DNA of 64,000 nt, taken from the NCBI RefSeq assembly GCF_002407205.1, contig NZ_CP023548.1:1636501-1700500 (forward strand), read 5' to 3'. Below are positions 37,102 to 46,030 of this stretch, in pieces (position 1 is the first letter of the stretch; each line of letters starts with the position of its first letter). The stretch is from Rhodobacter sp. CZR27 (GTDB lineage Bacteria > Pseudomonadota > Alphaproteobacteria > Rhodobacterales > Rhodobacteraceae). Under the pieces are notes generated by a model. The model made no database searches, was not told the origin of the DNA, and worked only from the letters and a program-made list of their open reading frames with translations. The position numbers and the translations under genes were made by a program.

Positions 37102-39246
37102 CTACCTGCGGCACACGCGCGACGGGCCGGGTGCCGCACCGCTGCCGAAGCCGATGAGATCGACCGACAGGCCGAAATCCGTGCTCGGCGACACACTAGT
37201 CGAGGACGTGAACCGACGCGAGAGGGAAAGATCCACCGACAGGCACTCGTTGCGGAACTCGAATCCGACGCCCGCCTCGGCCGTCCGCCCCTCCTCGAAG
37301 TCGTAGCGGCCGTCGGCGCTGGCGGTCCAGGCGTCGGTCAGCCGGTAGCGCGTGTCCAGCGTGATCTCGGCCACCGGGTCGGGGCGGTTCTCGTAGAGGC
37401 TCTCGCGCACGCGGACGTAGCGCGAGCTGAAGCCGTAGCGGTCGCGCTCCAGGTCGATCTGCCATTCCGCCTTGGTCACGCCGAAGTCGCTGTCCACGAT
37501 GGTGCGCTGCGTCAGCGTGAGCCCGTTCTGCATCGCAAGCTGCAGGGCCGCCAGCCAGTCCGACTGTGTTTCGTCAAGGCCGGAAGCCGCCGAGAAGCCG
37601 GGGTTCTCCTCCTGCCAGACGACCCGGCCGAGGGTGGCGCCGAGCGACCAGCCTGCGGGGTCGAAGCGCGTCCAGTTGACACCGAAGGCCGCGCGCCGGC
37701 CATCCTCGACCCCGTCCGCGCCGGGGAAGCGGTCCAGCGCAAAGAGGTTGCCCTCGTCGAACTCGACCAGAACCGAATCCTCGTTCGGAACCTCGCTGTC
37801 GGCGGCATCGGCCCAGACCAGTTGCAGCACCGGCTGGATCACGTCGCTGGCGCCGCTGGCCGAGGCGCGGACCCAGGGCCAGCGCAGCTCGACCGCGGCC
37901 GCGCCGTTCGTGCGGGTGTCCGAGCCTTCCCAGGCGGCATCCTCGCTGACGTCATAGGCATCCGCGCCGATCTCGGCCAGCGCCGAACCCAGCACGCCGC
38001 CGCCCAGCGTCCAGTTGCGCCGCCAGTCGAGCCGGACCGAGGCGCGCGACATGTCGCGCCCGTCGGCGATGTCATCGCCGTCGCGGTCGCTGTCCTCGGG
38101 GTCGTTGGAATCGCGCCGGTGGCTGTGGGTCTCGAGCCGAAGCCCGCCTTCGCCGCCCAGCGGGCCGAAGCCGAAGCGGCGATGGAAGGCCGCGTCGGCC
38201 ACGACCGAGGGCAGCGTGTCGTTGTCCTCGTCCTCGCGCAGCGAGCGGAACTTCAGCAGCCGGCCCGAGATGTATTCGTTGCGGCGCGCCCGGGTGATCT
38301 CGAACCCGCTGGCCAGCCGGTCCTTGTCGCCAAGGCCGTAGTCCAGATAGTAGGCGCGGTCGCTCACCTCCTCGATCTGGAACGCCAGTTCGAAGTCGCG
38401 CGGCAGATCGAACGTGCCACGCGCGAACAGGTAGCCGCGCTGTTCGTCGGGCAGGATCTCGTCGCGCGAGACCGCGCCCTCGGCCTCGATCGTGCCGAAG
38501 CTCAGCGCCTCGCGGTAGCGCATTTCCAGCGTGCGGCCGCCCTTGGTGGTGACGTAGGGCGTCAGCGTCACGTCGCGGCTGTCGCCGAGGGCCACGAAAT
38601 ACGGCAGCTTCAGCCCGGTGCCGAGGTCGCTCGTGGTGCGCAGCTCGGGGCGCAGGAAGCCCGTGGCGCGGTCGAGCGTCGGATCGGGGACGCGCAGCCG
38701 CGGGATGTAGGCCACCGGCACGCCCGCCACGCGAAGCGAGGCATGGTCGAAGTAGATCTGCCGTTCCAGCTCGTCATGGACGACCCGCCGGGCGCGCACC
38801 TCCCAGAGCGGGGTCGGGCTGTCGGCGCAGATCTGGCACGACGAGGCGACCGTGCTGCCGAGCGCCGTGTAGCGGTCGCCGACGCGGGCCAGCGTCGAGG
38901 CGGACAGCTGCAGCTGCTGGTCCAGCACCAGCCGGGCGCTGGTCAGCATGCCCTCGGCCATGTCGCCCGACAGCGCCGCCTGATCGGCCAGCACCAGCCG
39001 CCCCGCGCCGTCGTCGAGCACGATCGGCCCCTCGATGGTCAGCCGGTCCGCCGGCTGGTCGTAGAGCACGCGCGAGGCCGTCAGCCGCACGCCCTTGTAG
39101 AGCACCTCGACATGGCCTTCGGCGACCAGCGTCGTCTCGTTGACGATGGACACGCTGTCCGCCACGAGCGTCGCCTTTTCCTGCGCCACCGCCGGAAGCG
39201 GGACGAGGAAGCTGGCACAGAGCAGAAGCCTCCGGATCAAGCGCAT
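37102..39246 (-). CDS. lptD: LPS-assembly outer-membrane protein LptD
   Basis: 714 residues. Signal peptide of about 22 residues (ends AVAQ), a periplasmic OstA/LptA-like beta-jellyroll (residues about 25-150; VLYKGVRLTASRVLYDQ, TSARLVLDQQLQ), then a long beta-barrel with Asp/Arg-rich strands. Cysteines in ASSCQICAD and near the C-terminus (NECLSVDL, VCRR) could form the interdomain disulfide needed for maturation. The ATG overlaps the lptG stop (TGATG). It inserts lipopolysaccharide into the outer leaflet with LptE. Confidence 0.93.
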   Translation of the reverse strand: MRLIRRLLLCASFLVPLPAVAQEKATLVADSVSIVNETTLVAEGHVEVLYKGVRLTASRVLYDQPADRLTIEGPIVLDDGAGRLVLADQAALSGDMAEGMLTSARLVLDQQLQLSASTLARVGDRYTALGSTVASSCQICADSPTPLWEVRARRVVHDELERQIYFDHASLRVAGVPVAYIPRLRVPDPTLDRATGFLRPELRTTSDLGTGLKLPYFVALGDSRDVTLTPYVTTKGGRTLEMRYREALSFGTIEAEGAVSRDEILPDEQRGYLFARGTFDLPRDFELAFQIEEVSDRAYYLDYGLGDKDRLASGFEITRARRNEYISGRLLKFRSLREDEDNDTLPSVVADAAFHRRFGFGPLGGEGGLRLETHSHRRDSNDPEDSDRDGDDIADGRDMSRASVRLDWRRNWTLGGGVLGSALAEIGADAYDVSEDAAWEGSDTRTNGAAAVELRWPWVRASASGASDVIQPVLQLVWADAADSEVPNEDSVLVEFDEGNLFALDRFPGADGVEDGRRAAFGVNWTRFDPAGWSLGATLGRVVWQEENPGFSAASGLDETQSDWLAALQLAMQNGLTLTQRTIVDSDFGVTKAEWQIDLERDRYGFSSRYVRVRESLYENRPDPVAEITLDTRYRLTDAWTASADGRYDFEEGRTAEAGVGFEFRNECLSVDLSLSRRFTSSTSVSPSTDFGLSVDLIGFGSGAAPGPSRVCRR

Positions 39247-40340
39247 CAGCCGTCCTCGAGATGCAGGAGAAGACCGAGAGAGCCCATGACGCCGATCAGC
39301 GGCGGGCTCCAGGCGGCGAGAAGGATCGGGATCTGGCCGTTCTCGCCCATCACCTGCGCGAAGCTGCGCAGGAAGAACAGGCCGAACCCGGCGATCAGGG
39401 CGAAAAGCACCATCCGTCCGGTGCCCCCGAAGCGGGCGTGGCGCATGGTGAAGCCCGCGGCCACCAGAACCATGGCGGCCAGCGTGAAGGGCAGGGCGAA
39501 TTCCATCTGCATCCAGACCCGGTGCTGCCGGGCCGAGAAGCCGGCGCGCTCCAGCCCCGCGACATAGGCGGGCAGTTCCCAGATCGGAATGGCCGAGGGA
39601 TCGCCGAAGCTGTCGCGGATCCCCTCTCGCGTGAGGTCCGAGGGCACCCGGACGTGGCCCTCGGCAAGGGCGGCGGCCTCGGGGTTGGGCACCGTCAGGT
39701 TCCAGCGCTTGGCGTTGGAAAGCTGCCAGTAGCCGGTCTCCAGCGTCGCCTGCTCGGCCTCCAGCCGGCTTGCGGGCAGGCCCTCGGCGTCGAAGGTCAG
39801 GAAGGTCACCGCGTAGAGCCGCGTGCCGTCGGCGTTCGAGCGCGCGGCATGGATCACCGTCTGCCCCGAAGCCGCACCCTGACGCAGCCAGAGCCCCTCC
39901 TTCGAGACGGACAGGACCCGCTCGCCCCCCCGCGCCAGCCGCCCGGCCATCTCCTCGTACTGGCGCTGGGTGCCGGCCACGATGGGGTTCAGCACCGCGA
40001 CCGCAAAGGCGCCGATCAGCAGGGCGACGACCATCGGCGCGACGAGGAAGCGCAGGCCCGACCGGCCCGCGGCGCGCACCACGACCAGCTCGCTCGTCCG
40101 GGCAAGGCCCAGGAACAGCGCCACGGCGGCAAGGATGACGATCAGCGGCAGGATGGTGTAGATCGTCTCGGGAACGCGCAGAAGCGACAGAAGCCCGGCC
40201 TGTGCCAGCGAGATCCCCGCATCCGCGAACCGGCGCATCTGGTCGAGCACGTCGATCAGCATCATCAGGAAGAAGAAGATCAGGAAGACGATCAGCACGA
40301 TGCGGGCGAAGCGGCGGGCGATGTAGCGCGACAGGATCAT
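39246..40340 (-). CDS. lptG: LPS export ABC transporter permease LptG
   Basis: 364 residues with six membrane helices: three at the N-terminus (LSRYIARRFARIVLIVFLIFFFLMML onward) and three at the C-terminus, flanking a periplasmic beta-jellyroll. YjgP/YjgQ family motifs include VLFLGLARTSELVVVRAAG-like coupling region and MRHARFGGTGRMV. It extracts lipopolysaccharide from the inner membrane with LptF and the LptB ATPase (not in window). It overlaps lptF by four bases and lptD by one. Confidence 0.93.
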   Translation of the reverse strand: MILSRYIARRFARIVLIVFLIFFFLMMLIDVLDQMRRFADAGISLAQAGLLSLLRVPETIYTILPLIVILAAVALFLGLARTSELVVVRAAGRSGLRFLVAPMVVALLIGAFAVAVLNPIVAGTQRQYEEMAGRLARGGERVLSVSKEGLWLRQGAASGQTVIHAARSNADGTRLYAVTFLTFDAEGLPASRLEAEQATLETGYWQLSNAKRWNLTVPNPEAAALAEGHVRVPSDLTREGIRDSFGDPSAIPIWELPAYVAGLERAGFSARQHRVWMQMEFALPFTLAAMVLVAAGFTMRHARFGGTGRMVLFALIAGFGLFFLRSFAQVMGENGQIPILLAAWSPPLIGVMGSLGLLLHLEDG

Positions 40341-41467
40341 GACGCGAAGATCCCGCGCATGGCGCGCCGGAGCCGCCGCGGACGCTGCGCGTTCCAGAGC
40401 AGCAGCATGCCGATGGCAAGGCCGGTCAGCGGCGCCGCATAGGCGAGCGGCCAGAGCGCGTCCTGCGCGATGCCCGCGCCCGAGGCAGCCACGTTGATGG
40501 TCTGCACGAGGATCAGCAGCACCACCGCGAACAGGATCTGCCACCACAGGCCGAAGCGGCTGAAGCTGCCCAGAAGCAGCGCCGCGAAGCCGATCAGAGA
40601 CGAGGCAAGCCCGAGGAAGGGCTGCGCGATCCGGCTGTGCGCCTCATAGAGGAAGGCCGCGCGCGTGGACCGCGTCTCCTCCAGCAGCGCCTCGGTGGGC
40701 GAGAACAGCTCGCGCGTGGACAGTTCCTCGATGCCGCGCCGGTCGGTGCCCGAGGGCGTCACGAAGGAGCCGAGGTCGTAGGTCACGTCGTCGAACCGCG
40801 TGAGGTCCAGCCTGCGCCCCTCGCGGGTGAGGGTCTGCGCGCTTCCGTCGAGCATCAGCAGCTTCGGGGTCGTCTCGGTCCGCACCAGCAGGGCACGCCG
40901 CGCGGTGTAGACGGTCGAGCGCAGCGGATGGCGGTCGTCGGCAAGGAACAGGTCCATCAACTCGCCCGTGTCCGAGATCTCGCGGATGTAGAGCGTGACG
41001 CCGTCCGCAGGGTGCAGGAACTCGCCGTCGCGCAGGAAGCGGGCGGTGGCGTTCTCGGAAATCTCGGCCGAGCGCGCGGCAAGGATGGCGCGGCTGGCGG
41101 GGACGAGGACGTTCATCAGCACCAGCATCATCAGCGCGACGATCAGCCCGAACGAGACGACCGGTCGGGCGAGACGGAAGGCCGAGAAGCCGGTCGCCTG
41201 CATGACCACCAGTTCCGACTCCTGGCTCAGGCGGTTCACGACATAGATGGTGGCGGCGAAGGCCGACAGCGGCAGCACCAGCCGGATCACGTTCGGCAGC
41301 GCCAGCAGCGAGAATTCGAGGAAGACCAGCGCCGACTGGCCGTCCGAGATCAGGTCGTCGAACAGCCCCACGGCGCGGTTGATCCAGTAGACCAGCACCA
41401 GCACCAGCGAGAAGAAGCCGAACAGCGCAACCAGTTGCGACAGCAGGTATCTGTCGAATTTAGACAC
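40337..41467 (-). CDS. lptF: LPS export ABC transporter permease LptF
   Basis: 376 residues from a GTG at 41467, chosen because GGAG lies five bases upstream and it gives the family start VSKFDRYLLSQL. An ATG at 41482 would add five residues. Six membrane helices flank a periplasmic domain; NRLSQESELVVMQATGFSAFRLARP is the coupling region contacting LptB. First gene of lptF-lptG-lptD-surA-pdxA-rsmA and divergent from pepA, with 151 bp between them. Confidence 0.92.
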   Translation of the reverse strand: MSKFDRYLLSQLVALFGFFSLVLVLVYWINRAVGLFDDLISDGQSALVFLEFSLLALPNVIRLVLPLSAFAATIYVVNRLSQESELVVMQATGFSAFRLARPVVSFGLIVALMMLVLMNVLVPASRAILAARSAEISENATARFLRDGEFLHPADGVTLYIREISDTGELMDLFLADDRHPLRSTVYTARRALLVRTETTPKLLMLDGSAQTLTREGRRLDLTRFDDVTYDLGSFVTPSGTDRRGIEELSTRELFSPTEALLEETRSTRAAFLYEAHSRIAQPFLGLASSLIGFAALLLGSFSRFGLWWQILFAVVLLILVQTINVAASGAGIAQDALWPLAYAAPLTGLAIGMLLLWNAQRPRRLRRAMRGIFAS

Positions 41468-41618
41468 GCGGTCTCCGCCCATCCTCTGCCCCGGGGTGGC
41501 GGGACGCTACCGGAAATCGCAGGCGGGGAAAACTGGTATCTGGCCTTCGCCCGGGTCAGGGGCTAGCCTCGCGCCGAAAGCGGCGCCCCGGCGCCCGATG
41601 TTGCAGCGGAGTTTCGCC

Positions 41619-43088
41619 ATGACCCATCCCGTTCCGATCCAGTTCCAGGCCCTCGACCTCGACACGCTGGCCACCACGCCCGGCCGCATCGTCGTCTTCG
41701 CGGGCGACGCGGGTGCGATGGGACCGGCTGCGAAGCGCGTGAACCGGCTGACCCGCGGCGCGCTGGAGCGCTGCGCGGCCTCCGAAGCCTTCGGCAAGCT
41801 GAAGCAGGGCGACGCGATGGAGCTGGCCTTTCCCGCCGGAATGGCTGCGGATGCGATCCAGCTGGTGAAGCTCGACCGCCGCGCGGATGTGGCCACGGCG
41901 CGCAAGGCGGGCGGCGCCATCGGGCGGGCGCTGTCGAAGGCCGGAACGCTGGTGCTGGCCGACGGCATCCAGCGCGCGGCCGAGGTCTCGTTCGGCGTGG
42001 CGCTCCGGGCCTATGACTTCACCGCGCACAAGACCGCCGAGGCGCCGGCGCCGGGCCCGGTGACGATGATGGTGACCAACCCCGAGGCCGTGGCCGCCGA
42101 AGCCGGGCCGATGGCGGCCCTGGCCGAAGGCATCTTCTTCACCCGCGATCTGGTGAACGAGCCGGCCAACGTACTCTCGACCTTCGACTTCGCCGCGCGG
42201 CTCGCCGCGATGCACGAACTTGGCCTCGAGGTCGAGATCCTCGAGGAAGAGGACATGGAAAAGCTCGGGATGCGGGCGCTTCTGGGCGTCGGGCAGGGGT
42301 CCGAGCATCCCTCGAAGCTCGTGGTGATGCAGTGGAAGGGCGGCGCGGCGGATCAGGCGCCGCTCGCGCTGATCGGCAAGGGCGTGGTGTTCGACACCGG
42401 GGGCATCTCGATCAAGCCGGCGGCCGGCATGGAGGAGATGACGATGGACATGGGCGGTGCCGCGGTGGTGGCGGGCGTGATGCGCACGCTCGCCATGCGC
42501 AAGGCGAAGGCCAATGTCGTGGGCCTCGTCGGCATCGTCGAGAACATGCCCGACGGCAAGGCGCAGCGGCCGGGCGACGTGGTGCGCTCGATGAAGGGCG
42601 ACACGATCGAGGTCATCAACACCGACGCCGAGGGCCGCCTCGTGCTGGCCGACGTCCTCTGGTATGCGCAGGAGCGGTTCCAGCCGCGCGGCATGATCGA
42701 CCTCGCCACGCTGACGGGTGCGATCATCGTGGCGCTCGGGCACGAGAACACCGGCGTCTTCTCGAACAACGACGGCTTCTGCAACGCCTTCCTGAAGGCC
42801 GCCCAGGCCGAGGGCGAGGGCGCGTGGCGGATGCCGATGGGCGAGGCCTATGACGAGAAGCTGAAGTCGCGCATCGCGGACATGCGCAACTCCTGCGGGC
42901 GCGAGGCTGGGTCCATCACCGCGGCGCATTTCCTCAGGCGGTTCGTGAAGGCGGACATGCCGTGGATCCACCTCGACATCGCGGGGACGGCGCTGCTCAA
43001 GTCCGACACGCCGCTTGCGCCGAAGGGGGCGACCGGCTGGGGGGTGCTCTCGCTCGACCGGATGATCCGCGAGATGCTGGAGAAGTGA
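41619..43088 (+). CDS. pepA: Leucyl aminopeptidase (M17)
   Basis: 489 residues. An N-terminal macrodomain-like region (about 1-160) precedes the catalytic domain with GKGVVFDTGGISIKPAAGMEEM and the signature NTDAEGRLVLAD, which hold the two-metal ligands and the active-site Lys/Arg. It removes N-terminal residues, preferring leucine, and in E. coli also acts as an architectural DNA-binding protein in Xer recombination. The ATG at 41619 was chosen; another in-frame ATG lies 21 bases upstream. It is followed by holC, the pairing seen in many proteobacteria. Confidence 0.94.
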   Translation: MTHPVPIQFQALDLDTLATTPGRIVVFAGDAGAMGPAAKRVNRLTRGALERCAASEAFGKLKQGDAMELAFPAGMAADAIQLVKLDRRADVATARKAGGAIGRALSKAGTLVLADGIQRAAEVSFGVALRAYDFTAHKTAEAPAPGPVTMMVTNPEAVAAEAGPMAALAEGIFFTRDLVNEPANVLSTFDFAARLAAMHELGLEVEILEEEDMEKLGMRALLGVGQGSEHPSKLVVMQWKGGAADQAPLALIGKGVVFDTGGISIKPAAGMEEMTMDMGGAAVVAGVMRTLAMRKAKANVVGLVGIVENMPDGKAQRPGDVVRSMKGDTIEVINTDAEGRLVLADVLWYAQERFQPRGMIDLATLTGAIIVALGHENTGVFSNNDGFCNAFLKAAQAEGEGAWRMPMGEAYDEKLKSRIADMRNSCGREAGSITAAHFLRRFVKADMPWIHLDIAGTALLKSDTPLAPKGATGWGVLSLDRMIREMLEK

Positions 43089-43191
43089 TGCCGGCCACGG
43101 CCGCTGCCACCATCGGCGGCCGCCACCGGCCCCGCGGCGCGACGGCCCGGCGCGCGCCGCAGGCGAGGACAGGTCGAAGGGGCGGGACGCG

Positions 43192-43650
43192 ATGGGCGTC
43201 GTGATGTTCTACCACCTCACCCGGTCGCCGGCCGAGGAGACGCTGCGGCTGCTTCTGCCGCGCGCGCTCTCGCAGGGCTGGCGGGTGATGCTGCGCGGCA
43301 CCGACCGGCTGCGGCTGGAGGCGCTGGACCTCGCGCTCTGGCGCGAGCCCGAGGACGGGTTCCTGCCGCACGGGCTTGAAGGTGGCCCGCATGACGCCGT
43401 GCAGCCGGTCCTTCTGGGCACCGGCGGCATCGGCAACGGCGCGCAGGCGCTGATGCTGCTCGACGGGGCCGACACCACGCCCGAGGAAGCCCGGCCGCTG
43501 GAGCGGGTGTGGATCCTGTTCGACGCGCTGGACGAGGCGCAGCTCTTGCGGGCGCGCGGCCAGTGGAAGGCGCTGACCGCCGCGGGGCTGCCCGCGCAAT
43601 ACTGGTCCGAGGACTCCGGCCGCTGGGAGAAGAAGGCCGAGGTCGGCTGA
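43192..43650 (+). CDS. holC: DNA polymerase III chi subunit
   Basis: 152 residues. FYHLTRSPAEETLRLLLPRALSQGWRV is the chi N-terminal helix-strand unit; DLALWREPEDGFLPHGLEGG and ALMLLDGAD follow, then ERVWILFDALDEAQLLRARGQWKAL. Chi links the clamp loader to single-stranded-DNA-binding protein. It lies 103 bases after pepA. An alternative start at GTG 43201 (VMFYHL) cannot be excluded. Confidence 0.9.
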   Translation: MGVVMFYHLTRSPAEETLRLLLPRALSQGWRVMLRGTDRLRLEALDLALWREPEDGFLPHGLEGGPHDAVQPVLLGTGGIGNGAQALMLLDGADTTPEEARPLERVWILFDALDEAQLLRARGQWKALTAAGLPAQYWSEDSGRWEKKAEVG

Positions 43651-43696
43651 GCAACGCCGCAGTCGGGCGCAGCGGGCCGGGGGGGCCGCGACCCGT

Positions 43697-44536
43697 TCAG
43701 CCCGCCGCCAGAACGCGCTCGACCTCGTGGCCCAGCACGACCGACTTGCCGGCGGCGCGGGCATGCTCGACCTTGCGCGCGATCATCTTCCGCTCGGCCT
43801 CGGGGTCGTGGATGCCCTTGTGCAGGCCGTAGGCCGGGGCGTCGGCGTCGCTTTGCACATGGTCCTGATAGCCCGGGAAGTAGCGGGTGGTGTAGAAGGT
43901 GAAGCCCACGATGCCCAGCCGGCGCGTGTTGCAGCCAAGGAACCAGCAGATCGCGGTCGCCCCCGTCGTCGGCGAGTGGCCGCCCAGTTCCCGCATCAGC
44001 CCCTTGTAGAATTCGGGTGCAACGATGCGCATCCGCGCCGGCGAGCCTTCCTCGCGCAGGCGGCGGTCCTCCTCGAGCGTGCGCAGGAACAGGCTCTTGC
44101 CGGTCGTGCGGTGCACGAGCGTGTGCGTGCCGGTGTGGCGCAGCTTGGCGGCGGTGACTTCGCCAGCCGCGCGGATCCCCTCGGTGCCGAAGCTGTGGAA
44201 CAGCACGTCGCAGCGGGCGAAGGGCTTGCCGTGCCAGATCACCGGGACGTCGATGGCCTTGTTCATGCGGACAATGACGTCCCAGTCCGCCGGGTCGAGG
44301 CGGTCGAGCTCCTCGCTGACGCAGGAGGCCGCCCCGATGATCAGCACCCGCTTGTCCGCGAAGTCGGCCGGGTCCATCAGGAACCGCCCGGACTCGAGGG
44401 CAAAGAGCGCCTTGTATCGCATCGAGCGGAAGGGCTGGCTGACGAGGCGGCGCAGGCGCGCGGCGAGACTGCGGGACCTCTTGCCCGGGGGACGGTCTGT
44501 CATGGCCGGCTGATCCATTCTTTCGTCTGAATTCAT
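43697..44536 (-). CDS. Glycosyltransferase family 29 (sialyltransferase-like) protein
   Basis: 279 residues from ATG 44536; starts at 44542, 44518 and 44503 are also possible because ribosome-binding sites are weak. VLIIGAASCVSEELDRLDPADWDVIVRMNKAI resembles the GT29 L-motif (G-x-S, then a D-VIRMN end), and HSPTTGATAICWFLGCNTRRLGIVGFTFY resembles the S-motif (P-TTG then a GF-x-Y strand). A C-terminal LHKGIHDPEAERKMIARKV helix follows. No signal or membrane segment. GT29 enzymes transfer sialic acid from CMP-sialic acid; no sialic acid synthesis genes are nearby, so the true donor is unknown. Confidence 0.6.
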   Translation of the reverse strand: MNSDERMDQPAMTDRPPGKRSRSLAARLRRLVSQPFRSMRYKALFALESGRFLMDPADFADKRVLIIGAASCVSEELDRLDPADWDVIVRMNKAIDVPVIWHGKPFARCDVLFHSFGTEGIRAAGEVTAAKLRHTGTHTLVHRTTGKSLFLRTLEEDRRLREEGSPARMRIVAPEFYKGLMRELGGHSPTTGATAICWFLGCNTRRLGIVGFTFYTTRYFPGYQDHVQSDADAPAYGLHKGIHDPEAERKMIARKVEHARAAGKSVVLGHEVERVLAAG

Positions 44537-44682
44537 TACCATCCGGCAAGGACGGGCGGCAACGGGCGGGGCCGGCGCGGACTCTTCGGCCGTTGCGCCG
44601 CGGACACAGGACCCGAGTGCCGGAGACCTGCGCCCCGGGCATACGGCAGGGGCGCCGCCCGCGGTCGCGCCCGGGGACCGCG

Positions 44683-45258
44683 TCAGCGCGACAGCAGCAT
44701 CCGGTCGTCGGCGATGGCGATGCGGAACCGGCGCAGAAAATCCATGCCAAGCAACGAGGTCTCCATCGGTCCCTCGTTGACCCACGCGCGCAGTCCGGGC
44801 TCGGTGAAGGGGCCAAGCGTGACCTGACCCAGCCGGACCCGTGCCGTCCGCACCGGACCGTTCGCCGTGATCGCCTCGCCATGGAAGGCCAGGGTCTCCG
44901 GCTCGATCCCGAGCCTGCGGGCATCGGCCTGCGACAACACGACCGAGGTCGCGCCGGTGTCCGCAAGGAAGCGCACCGGCGTGCCGTCGATCTCGAGCGT
45001 CAGGTAGAAATGGCCGTCCCGCGCGCGCGGCACCTCGATCCGGCCGTCCTGCACGACCGCCTGCGCCGGCGCCAGTTCCTGACGGACATCCTGCCACAGA
45101 CCGTAGCCGGCCAGCAGCGCCACGAAGATCAGCGCCCAGGCCATGCCGGCGCGCAGCGCGGCGCCCAGCCGGCCCCGGTATTCGACCAGCACCCAGGCCC
45201 CCAGCGCGATGAGGAGAAGGCCCAGATAGGCCAGCCGTGCAATCAGGTCCTCGCTCAT
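44683..45258 (-). CDS. Membrane-anchored retropepsin-like aspartic protease (TIGR02281 type)
   Basis: 191 residues. Two membrane segments at about 7-25 and 39-55 precede a single-domain clan AA protease. FLADTGATSVVLS holds the catalytic D100-T-G triad, and LLGMDFLRRF is the second conserved strand; activity would need a homodimer as in retroviral proteases. The ATG at 45258 was chosen because the longer frame upstream has no membrane-family similarity. The function of this group in alphaproteobacteria is not established. Confidence 0.85.
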   Translation of the reverse strand: MSEDLIARLAYLGLLLIALGAWVLVEYRGRLGAALRAGMAWALIFVALLAGYGLWQDVRQELAPAQAVVQDGRIEVPRARDGHFYLTLEIDGTPVRFLADTGATSVVLSQADARRLGIEPETLAFHGEAITANGPVRTARVRLGQVTLGPFTEPGLRAWVNEGPMETSLLGMDFLRRFRIAIADDRMLLSR

Positions 45259-45399
45259 GCCGCTCCCCGTCCTGTCCTTCGGATATGGGCGCGATGCGCG
45301 GGGAATCCAGCCTTGCACCGGCCCGATCGGCGCCGCTCGGGCGTGGCAGGCAAGGGCGGTCGAGGGAGGGGCGGGCAGGGGTCGCGGGCCGCCCGGGCG

Positions 45400-46026
45400 T
45401 CAGTCCAGAAGGCCCGACCCGCGAATGCCGTCGATGACGAACTGCACCGACAGCGCGGCGAGCAGCATCCCCAGAAGGCGCGTGATCACGATGGTGCCGG
45501 TGCGGCCCAGCATGCGCTCCAGCGGGCTCGCGACCAGAAACAGCAGGAACGCCGCCGTGACCGTGACCACCATCACGAGGTGCACCGCCAGAACGCCCTG
45601 CCAGCTGTCCGCCGAGCCGACGAGCAGGATCATCGAGGCGATGGCGCCGGGCCCCGCAATCAGCGGGATGCCGAGCGGAAAGACCGAGGGGTCGTGATCG
45701 TGCGGCTCGGCCGCGGTCTGGCCCTCGCGCCGCTGGGTGCGGCGTTCGAACAGCATGTCGAGCGCGGTCAGGAACAGCAGGATCCCGCCGGCGATACGGA
45801 AGGCGGGCATCGAGATGCCGATGAACTCCAGCACCGCCTCGCCCAGAAGGCCGAAGGTGGTGAGGATGCCGATGGCGACGAGGCAGGCGCGCAGGCCGAT
45901 GGCATTGCGCTGCTCGCGCGGCATGCCGGGGGTCAGGGCGATGAAGAGGGGGATCAGCCCCGGCGGGTCCACCACCACGAAGAGCGTGGCGAAGGCCGTG
46001 ATCAGGAAGCCTGTCTCGACCATCAT
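45400..46026 (-). CDS. MarC family integral membrane protein
   Basis: 208 residues with six hydrophobic segments. FATLFVVVDPPGLIPLFIALT and PLGIPLIAGPGAIASMILLV are the two repeats of the MarC/UPF0056 family. A polar loop (RRTQRREGQTAAEPHDHDPS) joins the halves. Despite its name the family is not proven to cause multidrug resistance. Two adjacent ATGs (46026, 46023) are possible; GAGG is better spaced for the second. It follows the ABC-F gene by four bases. Confidence 0.88.
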   Translation of the reverse strand: MMVETGFLITAFATLFVVVDPPGLIPLFIALTPGMPREQRNAIGLRACLVAIGILTTFGLLGEAVLEFIGISMPAFRIAGGILLFLTALDMLFERRTQRREGQTAAEPHDHDPSVFPLGIPLIAGPGAIASMILLVGSADSWQGVLAVHLVMVVTVTAAFLLFLVASPLERMLGRTGTIVITRLLGMLLAALSVQFVIDGIRGSGLLD

Positions 46027-46030
46027 CGCC

